Assembly: GCA_002315945.1 (NCBI GenBank)
Contig: DCIJ01000027.1
Coordinates: forward strand, 762-49,418
Direction: 5' to 3'
Length of the DNA stretch: 48,657 nt
Origin: Lachnospiraceae bacterium UBA1729
Lineage (GTDB): Bacteria > Bacillota > Clostridia > Lachnospirales > Lachnospiraceae
Shown here: piece by piece, positions 8,289 to 16,455 of the stretch
Position numbering within the stretch: position 1 is the first letter of the stretch
How the letters are laid out: every line of letters starts with the position of its first letter
The notes under the pieces: generated by a model
The model's input: the letters and a program-made list of their open reading frames with translations, nothing else
What the model was told of the DNA's origin: nothing
The model's database searches: none
Translations under genes and position numbers: made by a program

Positions 8289-9197
8289 CTTGGGTTTTGC
8301 AGTGGTCTCAACACTCACCGCATGGAGAATAGGACCTTCCTGTCCCTCATAAAACTTTGACTTTTCCATGGTGAGACTTGCAGTAACCCTGACCCATTCT
8401 TTTTCCTTGAAGCTCGCTGCATTATCAGCCTGAGTCGCAAAACCTAAAAATGCCATATCATCGGCACAGCAGGTCATTGCCATTCTTCCGGGAACAAAGT
8501 AGTCAGCAGGGAATCCCTTTGGATGCATAACCTGAGCTGTGAAAACAACTTTTTTCCCCGCATATCTATCTGGAAAATCCAGCGCATCCAGATACCAGAT
8601 TCCATAACCCATGTCATCCAGCTCGATAACATCCTTGGTTACATCATAGGGGAGATCTTCGTCCAGGGTCAGATTGATTTCACCCTCTGCCCCCTCAAAT
8701 ATTATATCGCACTGCTGGTTAATAGCTTTTACATTTCTCTTATATGAAGCCAGATCATCAATTCCATCTGCTCTGTTAAAGATAACCATTTCAGACTTGC
8801 GAATCTGCTCTGCCACCAGAGATCTCATATTTGTGTAGTACATTGGGAAGGTCTGGGCATTCACAGTTGTAATCTGCTGCTCAACCTTCCAATACCAGGG
8901 AAGCTTCATCTCCTTGGGATTCCACATGCCGTTCCATTCGATGATGATTCGGCTGGGCTTATATTTTTTCTCCAGATCAATCAGATTGGTGGAATTGAAA
9001 TCCTCTTCCTCGTCAATTACCTCCACAACTGTACGTGTGGCATCCAGAAGCTCCTGTTCAAACTCTACCTCACCCTCTTCGCACAGGATAAGAAGTGTCT
9101 TGCCTCTTATCTGAAAATAAGGCTGTGAAATAGTATATTTTATAAATTCTGACTTTCCACTTTCAAGGAAGCCATTAATCATATAAATGTCTATCAT
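8265..9197 (-). CDS. CobW-type GTPase with C-terminal DUF1980/TIGR03943-like domain
   Basis: An atypical G3E P-loop GTPase, 310 residues from ATG 9197. P-loop GFLESGKSEF at residues about 9-18 (GxxxxGKS). The CxCC metal motif of canonical CobW proteins is absent. The C-terminal 100 residues (GKKVVFTAQVMHPKGFP, FVPGRMAMTCCADDMAFLGFA) resemble the metal-linked C-terminal domain of YcgQ/TIGR03943 proteins, with its RF-x-CCAAD-like motif. In Bacillus, YcgQ, YcgR and the CobW protein YciC belong to zinc homeostasis; a fusion here suggests the same theme, by inference. A longer start at 9239 exists, but AAAAGG sits 6 nt before the ATG at 9197. The neighbour at 9295 is a second CobW GTPase. Confidence 0.75.
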   Translation of the reverse strand: MIDIYMINGFLESGKSEFIKYTISQPYFQIRGKTLLILCEEGEVEFEQELLDATRTVVEVIDEEEDFNSTNLIDLEKKYKPSRIIIEWNGMWNPKEMKLPWYWKVEQQITTVNAQTFPMYYTNMRSLVAEQIRKSEMVIFNRADGIDDLASYKRNVKAINQQCDIIFEGAEGEINLTLDEDLPYDVTKDVIELDDMGYGIWYLDALDFPDRYAGKKVVFTAQVMHPKGFPADYFVPGRMAMTCCADDMAFLGFATQADNAASFKEKEWVRVTASLTMEKSKFYEGQEGPILHAVSVETTAKPKDEVINFT

Positions 9198-9275
9198 ACA
9201 TATCCTTTTCTTTACTTCATGAAAAAAGTCTTTGTTCATATTATGTAAACTCTTACTGTATTTGTTCTAAAATGT

Positions 9276-9303
9276 GCAGATTACTTTGCGCAGATTATTT
9301 TGC
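9276..9303. repeat. Two-copy 14-nt tandem repeat at the stop codon of the His-rich CobW gene
   Basis: GCAGATTACTTTGC (9276-9289) and GCAGATTATTTTGC (9290-9303) are adjacent and differ at one base. The second contains the gene's stop codon (TAA, plus-strand TTA at 9295-9297); the first is just downstream and carries another TAA in a different frame. Confidence 0.85.
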
Positions 9304-10542
9304 AAAGAGTTCAGCCAGGGCTTCTTCCTTAAGATTAGAACCGATTACACAAATCTTGCCTGTTACTTCAGCAGTACCTGGTCTAACATCGATTTCTTCT
9401 GGAACGAAATCAAAGAAGGTCCAGTTTCCATTCTCATCAGGAAGCATTCCTTTTGCTCTCAAAATCAGGCCATATTCACCCTCATCAAGTTTTGCAAGAA
9501 TATCTCTGATTTCTGCCTCAGAATATTTACCAGCAGTTTCCTTGCCCCAGCTTGTAAATACTTCATCAGCATGATGGTGGTGATGATGATCATGGTCATG
9601 ATGGTCATGGTCGTGATGATGGTCGTGGTCGTGATCATGGTCGTGTCCACAGCAGCAATGTTCATCATGGTCGTGGTGGTGATGGTCGTGCTCGTGGTCA
9701 TGGTCATGATGGTGGTCGTGATGGTGATGCTCGTGCTCATGGTCGTGATGGTGATGCTCATGCTCGTGATCGTGGTCGTGGTCGTGATGTCCGCCGCATA
9801 CGGGGCACTCTTCTCCATCATGGTGATGCTCGTGCTCATGGTTGTGCTCATGGTCGTGTCCACAGCAGCAATGCTCATCATGATCGTGATGATGCTCCTC
9901 AAAATTAGCCTGAACCTCAGCCATCAGATCTGCTGCCAAATCCTTATGTTCTTCCATCTCAGCTAATATTTTACTGCCATCAAGACTAGCCCAGTCAGTT
10001 GTAAGGATAGTAGCATGATCGTTATGCTCTCTTACTATCTCTACAGCCTTGTCAATTTTATCTTGCTTCATATTGCCGGTACGGCTTAACACAACCATAC
10101 CTGCATTCTCAATCTGATTTAAGAAGAACTCACCAAAGTTCTTTGAATACATCTTACATTTGCTGGCATCAACTACAGTAACAGCGCTTGAGATAACTAC
10201 ATCCTCAAACTGTTCACATACATCACCAACTGCCTTCATTACATCTGAAAGCTTTCCAACACCAGATGGCTCAATTACGATTCTGTCAGGAGAATAAGTA
10301 TCTAATACTTCCTTAAGAGAAGTGCCAAAATCTCCTACCAAAGAGCAGCAGATACATCCGGAATTCATTTCCTTCATTTCTATACCTGAGTCCTTGAGGA
10401 AACCACCATCAATTCCGATTTCACCAAACTCATTCTCTATCAGAACTACTTTGCTATTCCCAAAGCCCTCTTTAATAAGCTTCTGAATAAAAGTCGTTTT
10501 TCCAGCACCTAAAAAACCAGAAATAATATCTATCTTTGTCAT
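9295..10542 (-). CDS. CobW/ZNG1-type metallochaperone GTPase with a long His/Asp-rich domain
   Basis: A G3E-family GTPase that probably delivers zinc or another divalent metal. 415 residues. P-loop SGFLGAGKTTF (8-18), metal-binding CICCS (about 63-67), IEPSGVG (about 90-96) and a CobW C-terminal domain (about 330-415). Between them, residues about 215-324 are almost wholly His, Asp, Glu and Cys, with two CCCGHDH blocks and one CPVCGG, far longer than the short His stretches of most relatives. The tract is encoded by CAC/CAT and GAC/GAT codons and generates spurious open frames on other frames. Start ATG 10542 with AAGGAAGGGAA upstream. A small palindrome near 10591-10602 may be an operator. 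Confidence 0.92.
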   Translation of the reverse strand: MTKIDIISGFLGAGKTTFIQKLIKEGFGNSKVVLIENEFGEIGIDGGFLKDSGIEMKEMNSGCICCSLVGDFGTSLKEVLDTYSPDRIVIEPSGVGKLSDVMKAVGDVCEQFEDVVISSAVTVVDASKCKMYSKNFGEFFLNQIENAGMVVLSRTGNMKQDKIDKAVEIVREHNDHATILTTDWASLDGSKILAEMEEHKDLAADLMAEVQANFEEHHHDHDEHCCCGHDHEHNHEHEHHHDGEECPVCGGHHDHDHDHEHEHHHHDHEHEHHHHDHHHDHDHEHDHHHHDHDEHCCCGHDHDHDHDHHHDHDHHDHDHHHHHHADEVFTSWGKETAGKYSEAEIRDILAKLDEGEYGLILRAKGMLPDENGNWTFFDFVPEEIDVRPGTAEVTGKICVIGSNLKEEALAELFAK

Positions 10543-10590
10543 AGCATTCCCTTCCTTTTATAAATCTATTTTTAAATTCAAAAAAATTCT

Positions 10591-10602
10591 ATTAGTGCTA
10601 AT
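10591..10602. promoter_or_regulatory. Small palindrome upstream of the His-rich CobW gene, candidate metal-regulator operator
   Basis: ATTAG-TG-CTAAT is a 5-bp inverted repeat in the 80-nt spacer between the CAT-like gene and the CobW gene, about 50 nt upstream of the CobW start. Its AT-rich dyad is loosely reminiscent of Fur/Zur-type sites, but the match is too short to identify a regulator. Confidence 0.25.
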
Positions 10603-10622
10603 CGGTTATTTTACCACAGGTG

Positions 10623-11300
10623 TCAAATTTCTACAATTAAATCTCTATCTATAAATTCCTCGATTTTCCTATTTAAACTTTCTAAAAAAACCTTCACATG
10701 CCAGCCATCAGTGGTGGCATGATGGCAGGTAATAGACATTGGCATATATATTTTTCCATTTTCTTCTACAAATGCTCCAGCCTCCACTGATGGAAAATAG
10801 TAGGGTTTATTTTCATATGAATGAACCGCAAAATGCTCAAATCCAACCCAGGGAATGCTGGACACTGTATAACAGTTTTCTGGTGGCATCATACCCTGCT
10901 GGCACAATACCCCCTTATTTTTTCCATATTTAATCTGGTTATCCTGGTAATTCTTGTAAAACATCTGGAAGTCTTCGTCATACTCTGTCCACATTAGAGA
11001 AAAAAGCTTATCGTCATCATGAAAAGACGCATACATAGGAGTCAATGTATCGTAGTACCCCAGTTCGCCATCTTTCTGTGCCACCTTAAACTCTACCTGC
11101 TCGTTAATACAGGTCGTAACCAGCCACAGATAGGTAGGGAAGAATTTTAGTCCGGCCTCCTTCAGACAGTTTCTGAGATTTGTTACATCAATTTTCACAG
11201 TCAATGAGTATCCTGTGGGGGCCATTTTGGAAAAGTAGTAAAACATCTGCCCTCTTTTCCAGGTCTGTAGATCAAGTTTTGTAAATTTCATTTCGTTCAT
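10623..11300 (-). CDS. Type A chloramphenicol-acetyltransferase-like protein
   Basis: A CAT-family acetyltransferase, 225 residues from ATG 11300. The active-site signature near the C-terminus reads SITCHHATTDGWHVKVFLESL, corresponding to the HHxxxDGxH catalytic motif; the N-terminal FTKLDLQTWKRGQMFYYFSK also fits (family consensus W-R-x-x-F-x-x-F). Such enzymes transfer acetyl from acetyl-CoA to the 3-hydroxyl of chloramphenicol, but many clostridial relatives have no demonstrated resistance role. Start chosen at 11300 rather than 11318 because AAGGAG lies 8 nt upstream of it. It stands alone on the minus strand. Confidence 0.85.
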   Translation of the reverse strand: MNEMKFTKLDLQTWKRGQMFYYFSKMAPTGYSLTVKIDVTNLRNCLKEAGLKFFPTYLWLVTTCINEQVEFKVAQKDGELGYYDTLTPMYASFHDDDKLFSLMWTEYDEDFQMFYKNYQDNQIKYGKNKGVLCQQGMMPPENCYTVSSIPWVGFEHFAVHSYENKPYYFPSVEAGAFVEENGKIYMPMSITCHHATTDGWHVKVFLESLNRKIEEFIDRDLIVEI

Positions 11301-11470
11301 TTTTCTGTCTCCTTGCATAAATAGTGATTTGTACCAATATGGTCACTGGCATCCGCTCAAACTATTCTAGACCTTATAATTTGTCTGCGGTTTTTGTTTG
11401 CGGTTTTTACTTGCACCGGTAATGATAATTGGAGATTGGACTTATTGATACCTACGCAAAGTAGAGTTGA

Positions 11471-11580
11471 AAAATGAACCCCTAACCCCGTCCCCTGGGT
11501 TCAAAAAAATGAACCACCAACCCCGTCCCCCTGGTTCATCGTGGCAAAGTGCACATCCTCGTTGCAAAAGAACCGTCCCC
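11471..11580. repeat. REP-like hairpin repeats (GAACC...GTCCCC)
   Basis: Two successive hairpin units: 11471-11502 with stem GAACCC/GGGTTC (11476-11481, 11497-11502) and 11503-11537 with stem GAACCA/TGGTTC (11511-11516, 11532-11537). Both have an A-run before the stem and CCCCGTCCCC in the loop side. A third partial copy, AAAAGAACCGTCCCC (11566-11580), abuts the start codon of the 5'-nucleotidase gene. The GAACCGTCCCC core is a dispersed intergenic motif in many bacteria, often linked with REP-associated (RAYT) transposases; no transposase is present here. Confidence 0.75.
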
Positions 11581-11581
11581 A

Positions 11582-13198
11582 ATGGTAAACAAACGGATTT
11601 CAGCTCTCATTCTTACTGCAGCTCTTGTGCTGGCTTCTGCATTTTCTCAGCCTATCACAAGTGAAGCTAAGGTAAGCTATGATGGCAAGCTGGTTGTAAT
11701 CCACACAAATGACATCCATGGAAGCTATGCAAAATCTAAGACATCTCTTGGTATTTCTTCTGTGCTTGCACTGAGAAATTACTATGAGAATCGCGGAGCT
11801 AACGTTCTCGTTCTCGATGCCGGTGATTTTTCTCAGGGAAACACACTTGTAAACTACTTCAAGGGTGAAGACGCTGTTGAATTCCTTAACATTGCCAAGT
11901 ATGATGCAGTTGCTCTTGGTAATCATGAATTCGACTTTGGTCTGGATGCTTTGAAAAATAATGTAAGCAAAGCAAAGTTCAAAGTTATTGATGCCAATGT
12001 ATGCGACAAAAAAACTGGCAAGACACTGTTTGACAGCAATGCAATTTTCGAATTTAAAAACATGAAGGTTGGTGTATTTGGACTTACAACTCCTGCTACA
12101 AGCACTACATCAAATCCTCTTAATGTTGCATCTGTTAATTTCCTTAATGACGAAGAGCTTATTAACTGTGTTCAGGATCAGATCTATGAGCTTAAGAAAG
12201 CTGGTTGCGATTACATTATCTGCTTAGGTCATATGGGTATTGATGAAGAGTGCGAAGGTCATCGTTCACTTGACGTAATGACTCTGACAGACGGAATTGA
12301 TTTATTTGTAGATGGTCACAGCCATTCAGTTATTTCTGGTTATGACATTAGCAATACAAGACTTGCAAGTACCGGTACCGGCCTTTCAAATATTGGTGTA
12401 TCAATCTATGACGGTCACGAGACCCGTTCACAGCTTGTTAGCAACACAGATTTCACAGGCGGATGCCCTGGTGTAGATAAGTTTGTTGCTTCTTATCAGG
12501 CTATCGTTGATGAAGCATATTCTAAGAAGATCGGTTCTTCTTCTGTATTGTTAGATGGTAACCGTGATCCTGGTGTCAGAACCTTTGAGACCAATTTAGG
12601 TGATTTGGTAGCAGATTCATATGTCTATGTTGGACAGCAGTATTTTAATGCTTCTCATTCAAACCAGGTTGTAGATGGTGCTATTACTAATGGTGGTGGT
12701 ATCCGTGCAACAATTAAGCCAGGTGACATTACTCTGAACTCACTGTTCTCAGTACTTCCATTTGGTAATACAGTTAACATTGTTACTCTTAGTGGCTCTG
12801 AACTGCTTGAAGCATTAGAAGCTTCAACACAGGATCTTCCTAAGGCTATGGGTGCTTTCCCTCAGGTTTCTGGAATCAAGTTTACTGTTAATACTGCGGT
12901 TCCTTACGCTAAGGGCCCTAACTATCCTGGTTCAACCTATGCTTCTCCTGCAGCTTGCGGAAGCCGCGTTACTATTGAAAGCGTTGGTGGAAAAGCCTTT
13001 GATCTCAATGCAAAATACAATATTGCTGTAAATGATTTCATGGCTGCCGGTGGTGATACCTACTATGTACTTACAAAAGCTAACCGCGTTGAAACAAGTA
13101 TTACTGCTGATGAAGCTTTGACACAGTACGTTGAAAGCTTCGGCTCAGTAATTGGCAGTGACTATGCTACAAGCAAGGGACTCATCACAATTAAATAA
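11582..13198 (+). CDS. Secreted 5'-nucleotidase/UshA-family metallophosphoesterase
   Basis: Extracellular nucleotide-hydrolysing enzyme, 538 residues from ATG 11582. A signal peptide spans about residues 1-30 (MVNKRISALILTAALVLASAFS). Metallophosphoesterase motifs follow: VIHTNDIHGSY (about 40-50), DAGDFSQG, ALGNHEFDFG (about 113) and DGHSHS. The 5_nucleotid_C domain shows TNGGGIRATIKPGD and LFSVLPFGNTV. No LPXTG or other wall anchor is seen. The codons are strongly biased (GCT, GGT, CTT), suggesting high expression. The usual ribosome site is missing: REP-derived sequence GAACCGTCCCC lies directly before the ATG. A GTG at 11549 in frame would add REP-derived residues. Confidence 0.9.
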   Translation: MVNKRISALILTAALVLASAFSQPITSEAKVSYDGKLVVIHTNDIHGSYAKSKTSLGISSVLALRNYYENRGANVLVLDAGDFSQGNTLVNYFKGEDAVEFLNIAKYDAVALGNHEFDFGLDALKNNVSKAKFKVIDANVCDKKTGKTLFDSNAIFEFKNMKVGVFGLTTPATSTTSNPLNVASVNFLNDEELINCVQDQIYELKKAGCDYIICLGHMGIDEECEGHRSLDVMTLTDGIDLFVDGHSHSVISGYDISNTRLASTGTGLSNIGVSIYDGHETRSQLVSNTDFTGGCPGVDKFVASYQAIVDEAYSKKIGSSSVLLDGNRDPGVRTFETNLGDLVADSYVYVGQQYFNASHSNQVVDGAITNGGGIRATIKPGDITLNSLFSVLPFGNTVNIVTLSGSELLEALEASTQDLPKAMGAFPQVSGIKFTVNTAVPYAKGPNYPGSTYASPAACGSRVTIESVGGKAFDLNAKYNIAVNDFMAAGGDTYYVLTKANRVETSITADEALTQYVESFGSVIGSDYATSKGLITIK

Positions 13199-13249
13199 AT
13201 TTTTTCAGCATTGTAATTAAGATGCGAGCCGCAAGACGCATCAGCAGCA

Positions 13250-13286
13250 AAGAAGGAGTGCAAAATTAGTGCGCTCCTTCTTTTTT
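13250..13286 (+). terminator. Rho-independent terminator after the 5'-nucleotidase gene
   Basis: AAGAAGGAGTGC (13250-13261) pairs with GCGCTCCTTCTT (13271-13282) with one G-U pair, followed by a T-run. A smaller hairpin GATGCG/CGCATC (13221-13242) precedes it. Confidence 0.9.
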
Positions 13287-13351
13287 ATTATGAAAATAAT
13301 GATATAATATTTGTTGTGTTAAAACAGAAATAATTTAAACAGGAGCATATT

Positions 13352-13906
13352 ATGAAATTATCAATTCGTCAGTTAACCATGATAGCCTTAATGGCTGCAT
13401 TAATCTGTGTATTAGGGCCTTTTTCCATACCTCTGCCCTTTTCACCAGTACCAATCAGTTTTTGTAATCTGGCCGTATATATAGCAGTATTTCTGCTTGG
13501 CATGAAAGAGGGAACTGTCAGTGTAATAATATATGTACTTCTTGGTCTTGCAGGACTGCCTGTATTTTCCGGTTTCTCCGGTGGAATTGGTAAGGTACTG
13601 GGACCAACTGGCGGATATATCATCGGATATATCTTTCTTGCAATTATCGGTGGATTTTTTGTCGACAGATTTTATTCAAAAAAGAAGCTGGGACTGGTGC
13701 TAATCTTCGTTGGCTTTGTTCTGGGTACTATCTGCCTGTATGCTTTTGGAACGGCATGGTTAGCCAAGGGAGCCTCCCTGTCATTTTCAGCTGCGTTAAT
13801 GGCTGGAGTAATACCCTATATCCCAGGTGACATTATCAAAATACTTATTGCCATATTCCTAGGGAAAACCCTGAAGGAAAGGCTTATTGCTGCCAATCTG
13901 TTATAA
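13352..13906 (+). CDS. bioY: Biotin transporter S component
   Basis: BioY is the substrate-specific membrane subunit of ECF-type biotin importers. 184 residues with about six hydrophobic segments; the N-terminal LIALMAALICVLGPFSIPLPFSPVPI and the GGIGKVLGPTGGYIIGY motif are diagnostic. A promoter-like TATAAT lies at about 13311, and AGGAGC precedes the ATG. No energising ECF subunits are encoded nearby, so it probably uses a shared EcfAAT module. A BirA-type operator could be expected upstream, but the sequence there (TGTTAAAACAG) is too degenerate to claim. Confidence 0.93.
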   Translation: MKLSIRQLTMIALMAALICVLGPFSIPLPFSPVPISFCNLAVYIAVFLLGMKEGTVSVIIYVLLGLAGLPVFSGFSGGIGKVLGPTGGYIIGYIFLAIIGGFFVDRFYSKKKLGLVLIFVGFVLGTICLYAFGTAWLAKGASLSFSAALMAGVIPYIPGDIIKILIAIFLGKTLKERLIAANLL

Positions 13907-13950
13907 TTGCAAAAATCATTTCACAGTTTTCATTTTTTATAGGCAAAATT

Positions 13951-15312
13951 ATGGCTGGGTTAAAAAAGAAAAAAGATATAGACATGTTGAATGGCCCCAT
14001 TCTTGGCAGAATGGTTGTCTACACAATTCCAATAATATTATCCGGATTGTTACAGCTGTTGTTTAATGCTGTTGATATGGTTGTTGTAGGCCGCTATGCC
14101 GGAGAGGAAGCCCTGGCCGCAGTTGGGTCCACTTCTTCTCTGATTAATCTGCTTACCAATCTGTTCATTGGACTGTCCATTGGTTCCAATGTACTTACAG
14201 CTCACTATATTGGAGCTGGCAGAGAAAAAGAGACCAGCCAGGTTGTCCATACCTCCATGATGACAGCTATTATCAGTGGTCTCATAATGACAGTTATTGG
14301 CTTCTTTGTTGTGAAACCAATTCTTGTATTGATGGGATCCCCTAAAGATATACTTCCACTGTCGGTACTGTATTTAAGAATTTATTTTTTTGGAATGCCC
14401 ATGATGCTTTTGTACAACTATGGAAGTGCTATCTTAAGAGCTGTGGGCGACACCAGGAATCCTCTGATATTCCTTACTCTGGCCGGCATAATCAATCTGT
14501 TTCTAAACCTGTTTTTTGTAATAGTATTAGGCATGTCTGTGGCCGGCGTAGCCTGGGCAACCGTTATCTCACAGGCAGTTTCAGCGATTCTTGTCATGTG
14601 GTGTATGTCAACCAAAGAGGGTGGCGTTAAGCTTTTATTAAAAAAGATGACTTTCGAAGGCCATATATTTTTACGTATATTACAGATTGGACTTCCGGCA
14701 GGGATTCAGGGTGTCGTATTCTCCTTCTCTAATGTAATAATCCAGTCTTCCATTAATCTCTTTGGATCCATTGCCATGGCTGGTAATGCGGCAGCCTCAA
14801 GCATAGAAGGCTTTGTATATATCAGTATGAATGCCTTTAGTCAGACATCCCTGAACTTTGTGGGACAAAACGCAGGTGCCAGACAGTACGACAGAATCAA
14901 GAGAATATTTTTCACCTGCTTCATTATGGTTACTATCTGGGGCCTGGGAATAGGCCTGTTGACCTGTTACTTTGGAAAAAATCTACTGTACATTTTCTCC
15001 TCTGACCCAAAGGTTGTCGAAGCAGGCTTAACAAGAATATTTTACATCTGTGGCCCATATTTTATGTGTGGTCAGATGGAGGTTGTGGTTGGAGCCCTGA
15101 GAGGATTGGGAGTAGCGGTTCTGCCTATGATAGTAAGTCTTATTGGAGCATGCGCTCTTAGAATTGTATGGATAATGACAGTATTTCAGCAGTTTAAAAC
15201 AGCAGAGATTCTTTATTTGTCCTACCCCATCAGCTGGTTAATTACTACATTGGCACATTTAGTTTGTCTGTTCTTTGTATACAAAAAACATAAACAGAAA
15301 TTTGGGAAATAG
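13951..15312 (+). CDS. MATE-family multidrug/cation antiporter
   Basis: A 453-residue integral membrane protein with about twelve transmembrane helices, of the MATE (NorM/DinF-like) superfamily. The N-terminus NGPILGRMVVYTIPIILSGLLQLLFNAVDMVVVGRYAG and the second-half repeat IGLPAGIQGVVFSFSNVIIQ are typical of the clostridial branch. These proteins exchange cations for organic compounds; the substrate is unknown. It begins 44 nt after bioY on the same strand and is followed after 15 nt by the HD-GYP gene, so the three may be cotranscribed, though no functional link is evident. Confidence 0.93.
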   Translation: MAGLKKKKDIDMLNGPILGRMVVYTIPIILSGLLQLLFNAVDMVVVGRYAGEEALAAVGSTSSLINLLTNLFIGLSIGSNVLTAHYIGAGREKETSQVVHTSMMTAIISGLIMTVIGFFVVKPILVLMGSPKDILPLSVLYLRIYFFGMPMMLLYNYGSAILRAVGDTRNPLIFLTLAGIINLFLNLFFVIVLGMSVAGVAWATVISQAVSAILVMWCMSTKEGGVKLLLKKMTFEGHIFLRILQIGLPAGIQGVVFSFSNVIIQSSINLFGSIAMAGNAAASSIEGFVYISMNAFSQTSLNFVGQNAGARQYDRIKRIFFTCFIMVTIWGLGIGLLTCYFGKNLLYIFSSDPKVVEAGLTRIFYICGPYFMCGQMEVVVGALRGLGVAVLPMIVSLIGACALRIVWIMTVFQQFKTAEILYLSYPISWLITTLAHLVCLFFVYKKHKQKFGK

Positions 15313-15327
15313 TATTGAGGTGGCACT

Positions 15328-16398
15328 ATGATTGAATATGTAAAAATGGATAGCGTAAAACCCGGAGATAAGCTTCTGCGAACAATCTTTGATGAAAAGG
15401 GAAGAACCCTGTTAAGATATGGATGCACTCTCAGCGAAAAGCAGATAGAAGTATTAAAATCCTATCATTTTAAAGGGATGTATATTGAGAATAATACTGG
15501 TGAAAGAAGGAACGATATTCCCATCTCTGAGCCTTTGATTGATGATATCTTTGCAATACAGATAGCAGGAAGAATAAAAGACTTTTGTGATTGCCACCAG
15601 AGAGGCTTCGAACTGTACGACCCCGTCTTTTCTGAATTCAAGAAAAGAATGGATGATATCATTGATGATATCGTGCATGCCCTCTATACTGCCAAGGAAG
15701 AAAAAAGACTTCTATATGAAACAGAGGACTTAAGAAGCAAAAAGACCTGGCTCTACTATCATAGTATTAATACCTGTGTAATATCAGCCGGAATAGCAAT
15801 AAAAATGGGATTACCTCTAAGTGAAGTTAAAAATATTGCCAGAGCCGGAATGTATCATGATATTGGCAAGGTATTTATTAATCATGCACTTGTAACCAAG
15901 GATTCTATTACAAAGGAAGAAAAGGAAGAATTGCGCACCCACGCTGAAAAGGGCTTCAGAGTATTCCAAAAACAGAACTATCCCATTGCTGTTACCTACG
16001 GAATATGGTTCCATCATGAAAGGGAAGATGGAACTGGCTACCCTAACAAGGTAAAAGCAGAAAAAATACCTGTCTCTGCAAAAATCGTAGGATTGGCAAG
16101 TCATTATGACAATTTAGTAAACTATAATCCTATTGAAGAGACCATATTAGATTCAAATGATGCAATTGAAAAAATCATGGCTGACACCAGATTTAATACA
16201 GATGTGGTGAGGGCATTCACGGAATTTGTTATGCCCTATAATATTGGATTCAAAGTAAAATTAAGTGATGGACGAATTGCAACAGTTGTAAAAAACAGAG
16301 AAGGCTTTCCCTTGCGACCATATCTGTTAAGCCAGGGCCAGTTTATTGATATGAATGCTGCAGCCAACCTTAATATTGTAATTTCAGAAGCCCTGTAG
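15328..16398 (+). CDS. HD-GYP domain protein, probable cyclic-di-GMP phosphodiesterase
   Basis: Cytoplasmic 356-residue protein. The HD-GYP domain (residues about 130-300) contains MYHDIGKVFINHAL, the metal-binding HD pair, and WFHHEREDGTGYPNK, the HHE-DGxGYP signature, matching active c-di-GMP hydrolases. The N-terminal 60 residues (MDSVKPGDKLLRTIFDEKGRTLLRYG) are the small domain commonly found before HD-GYP in clostridia. The C-terminal 60 residues (GFKVKLSDGRIATVVKNREGFPLRPY) recur in the same family. No transmembrane or receiver domain. Strong ribosome context TTGAGGTGGC before ATG. Confidence 0.92.
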   Translation: MIEYVKMDSVKPGDKLLRTIFDEKGRTLLRYGCTLSEKQIEVLKSYHFKGMYIENNTGERRNDIPISEPLIDDIFAIQIAGRIKDFCDCHQRGFELYDPVFSEFKKRMDDIIDDIVHALYTAKEEKRLLYETEDLRSKKTWLYYHSINTCVISAGIAIKMGLPLSEVKNIARAGMYHDIGKVFINHALVTKDSITKEEKEELRTHAEKGFRVFQKQNYPIAVTYGIWFHHEREDGTGYPNKVKAEKIPVSAKIVGLASHYDNLVNYNPIEETILDSNDAIEKIMADTRFNTDVVRAFTEFVMPYNIGFKVKLSDGRIATVVKNREGFPLRPYLLSQGQFIDMNAAANLNIVISEAL

Positions 16399-16404
16399 AT
16401 GGGC

Positions 16405-16455
16405 TTACCAGACAATATTTACCAGGCATACCAGACAACACTTACCAGACATTAT
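16405..16455. repeat. 14-nt tandem repeat at the end of the alpha/beta-hydrolase gene
   Basis: Plus-strand units: TTACCAGACAATAT (16405-16418), a shortened TTACCAGGC (16419-16427), ATACCAGACAACAC (16428-16441) and TTACCAGACATTAT (16442-16455). The last unit is the 3' end of the minus-strand gene, with stop TAA at 16442-16444; the other copies are 3' non-coding. TTACCCAG right after (inside the gene) looks like a further decayed copy. Confidence 0.85.

Noticed and set aside
9274..9966. Long plus-strand open frame rich in Met and Val, and a minus-strand Thr/Met-rich frame
   Set aside because: Both are shadows of the His/Asp codon tract of the CobW gene; low complexity, no ribosome site.
11549..11581. 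Upstream GTG start for the 5'-nucleotidase
   Set aside because: The added residues derive from the REP repeat, and the signal peptide begins properly at ATG 11582. Neither start has a ribosome site, so the choice rests on the signal peptide.
13300..13351. BirA operator upstream of bioY
   Set aside because: TGTTAAA/TTTAAACA is a poor dyad with wrong spacing compared with the TTGTTAAC-type consensus.
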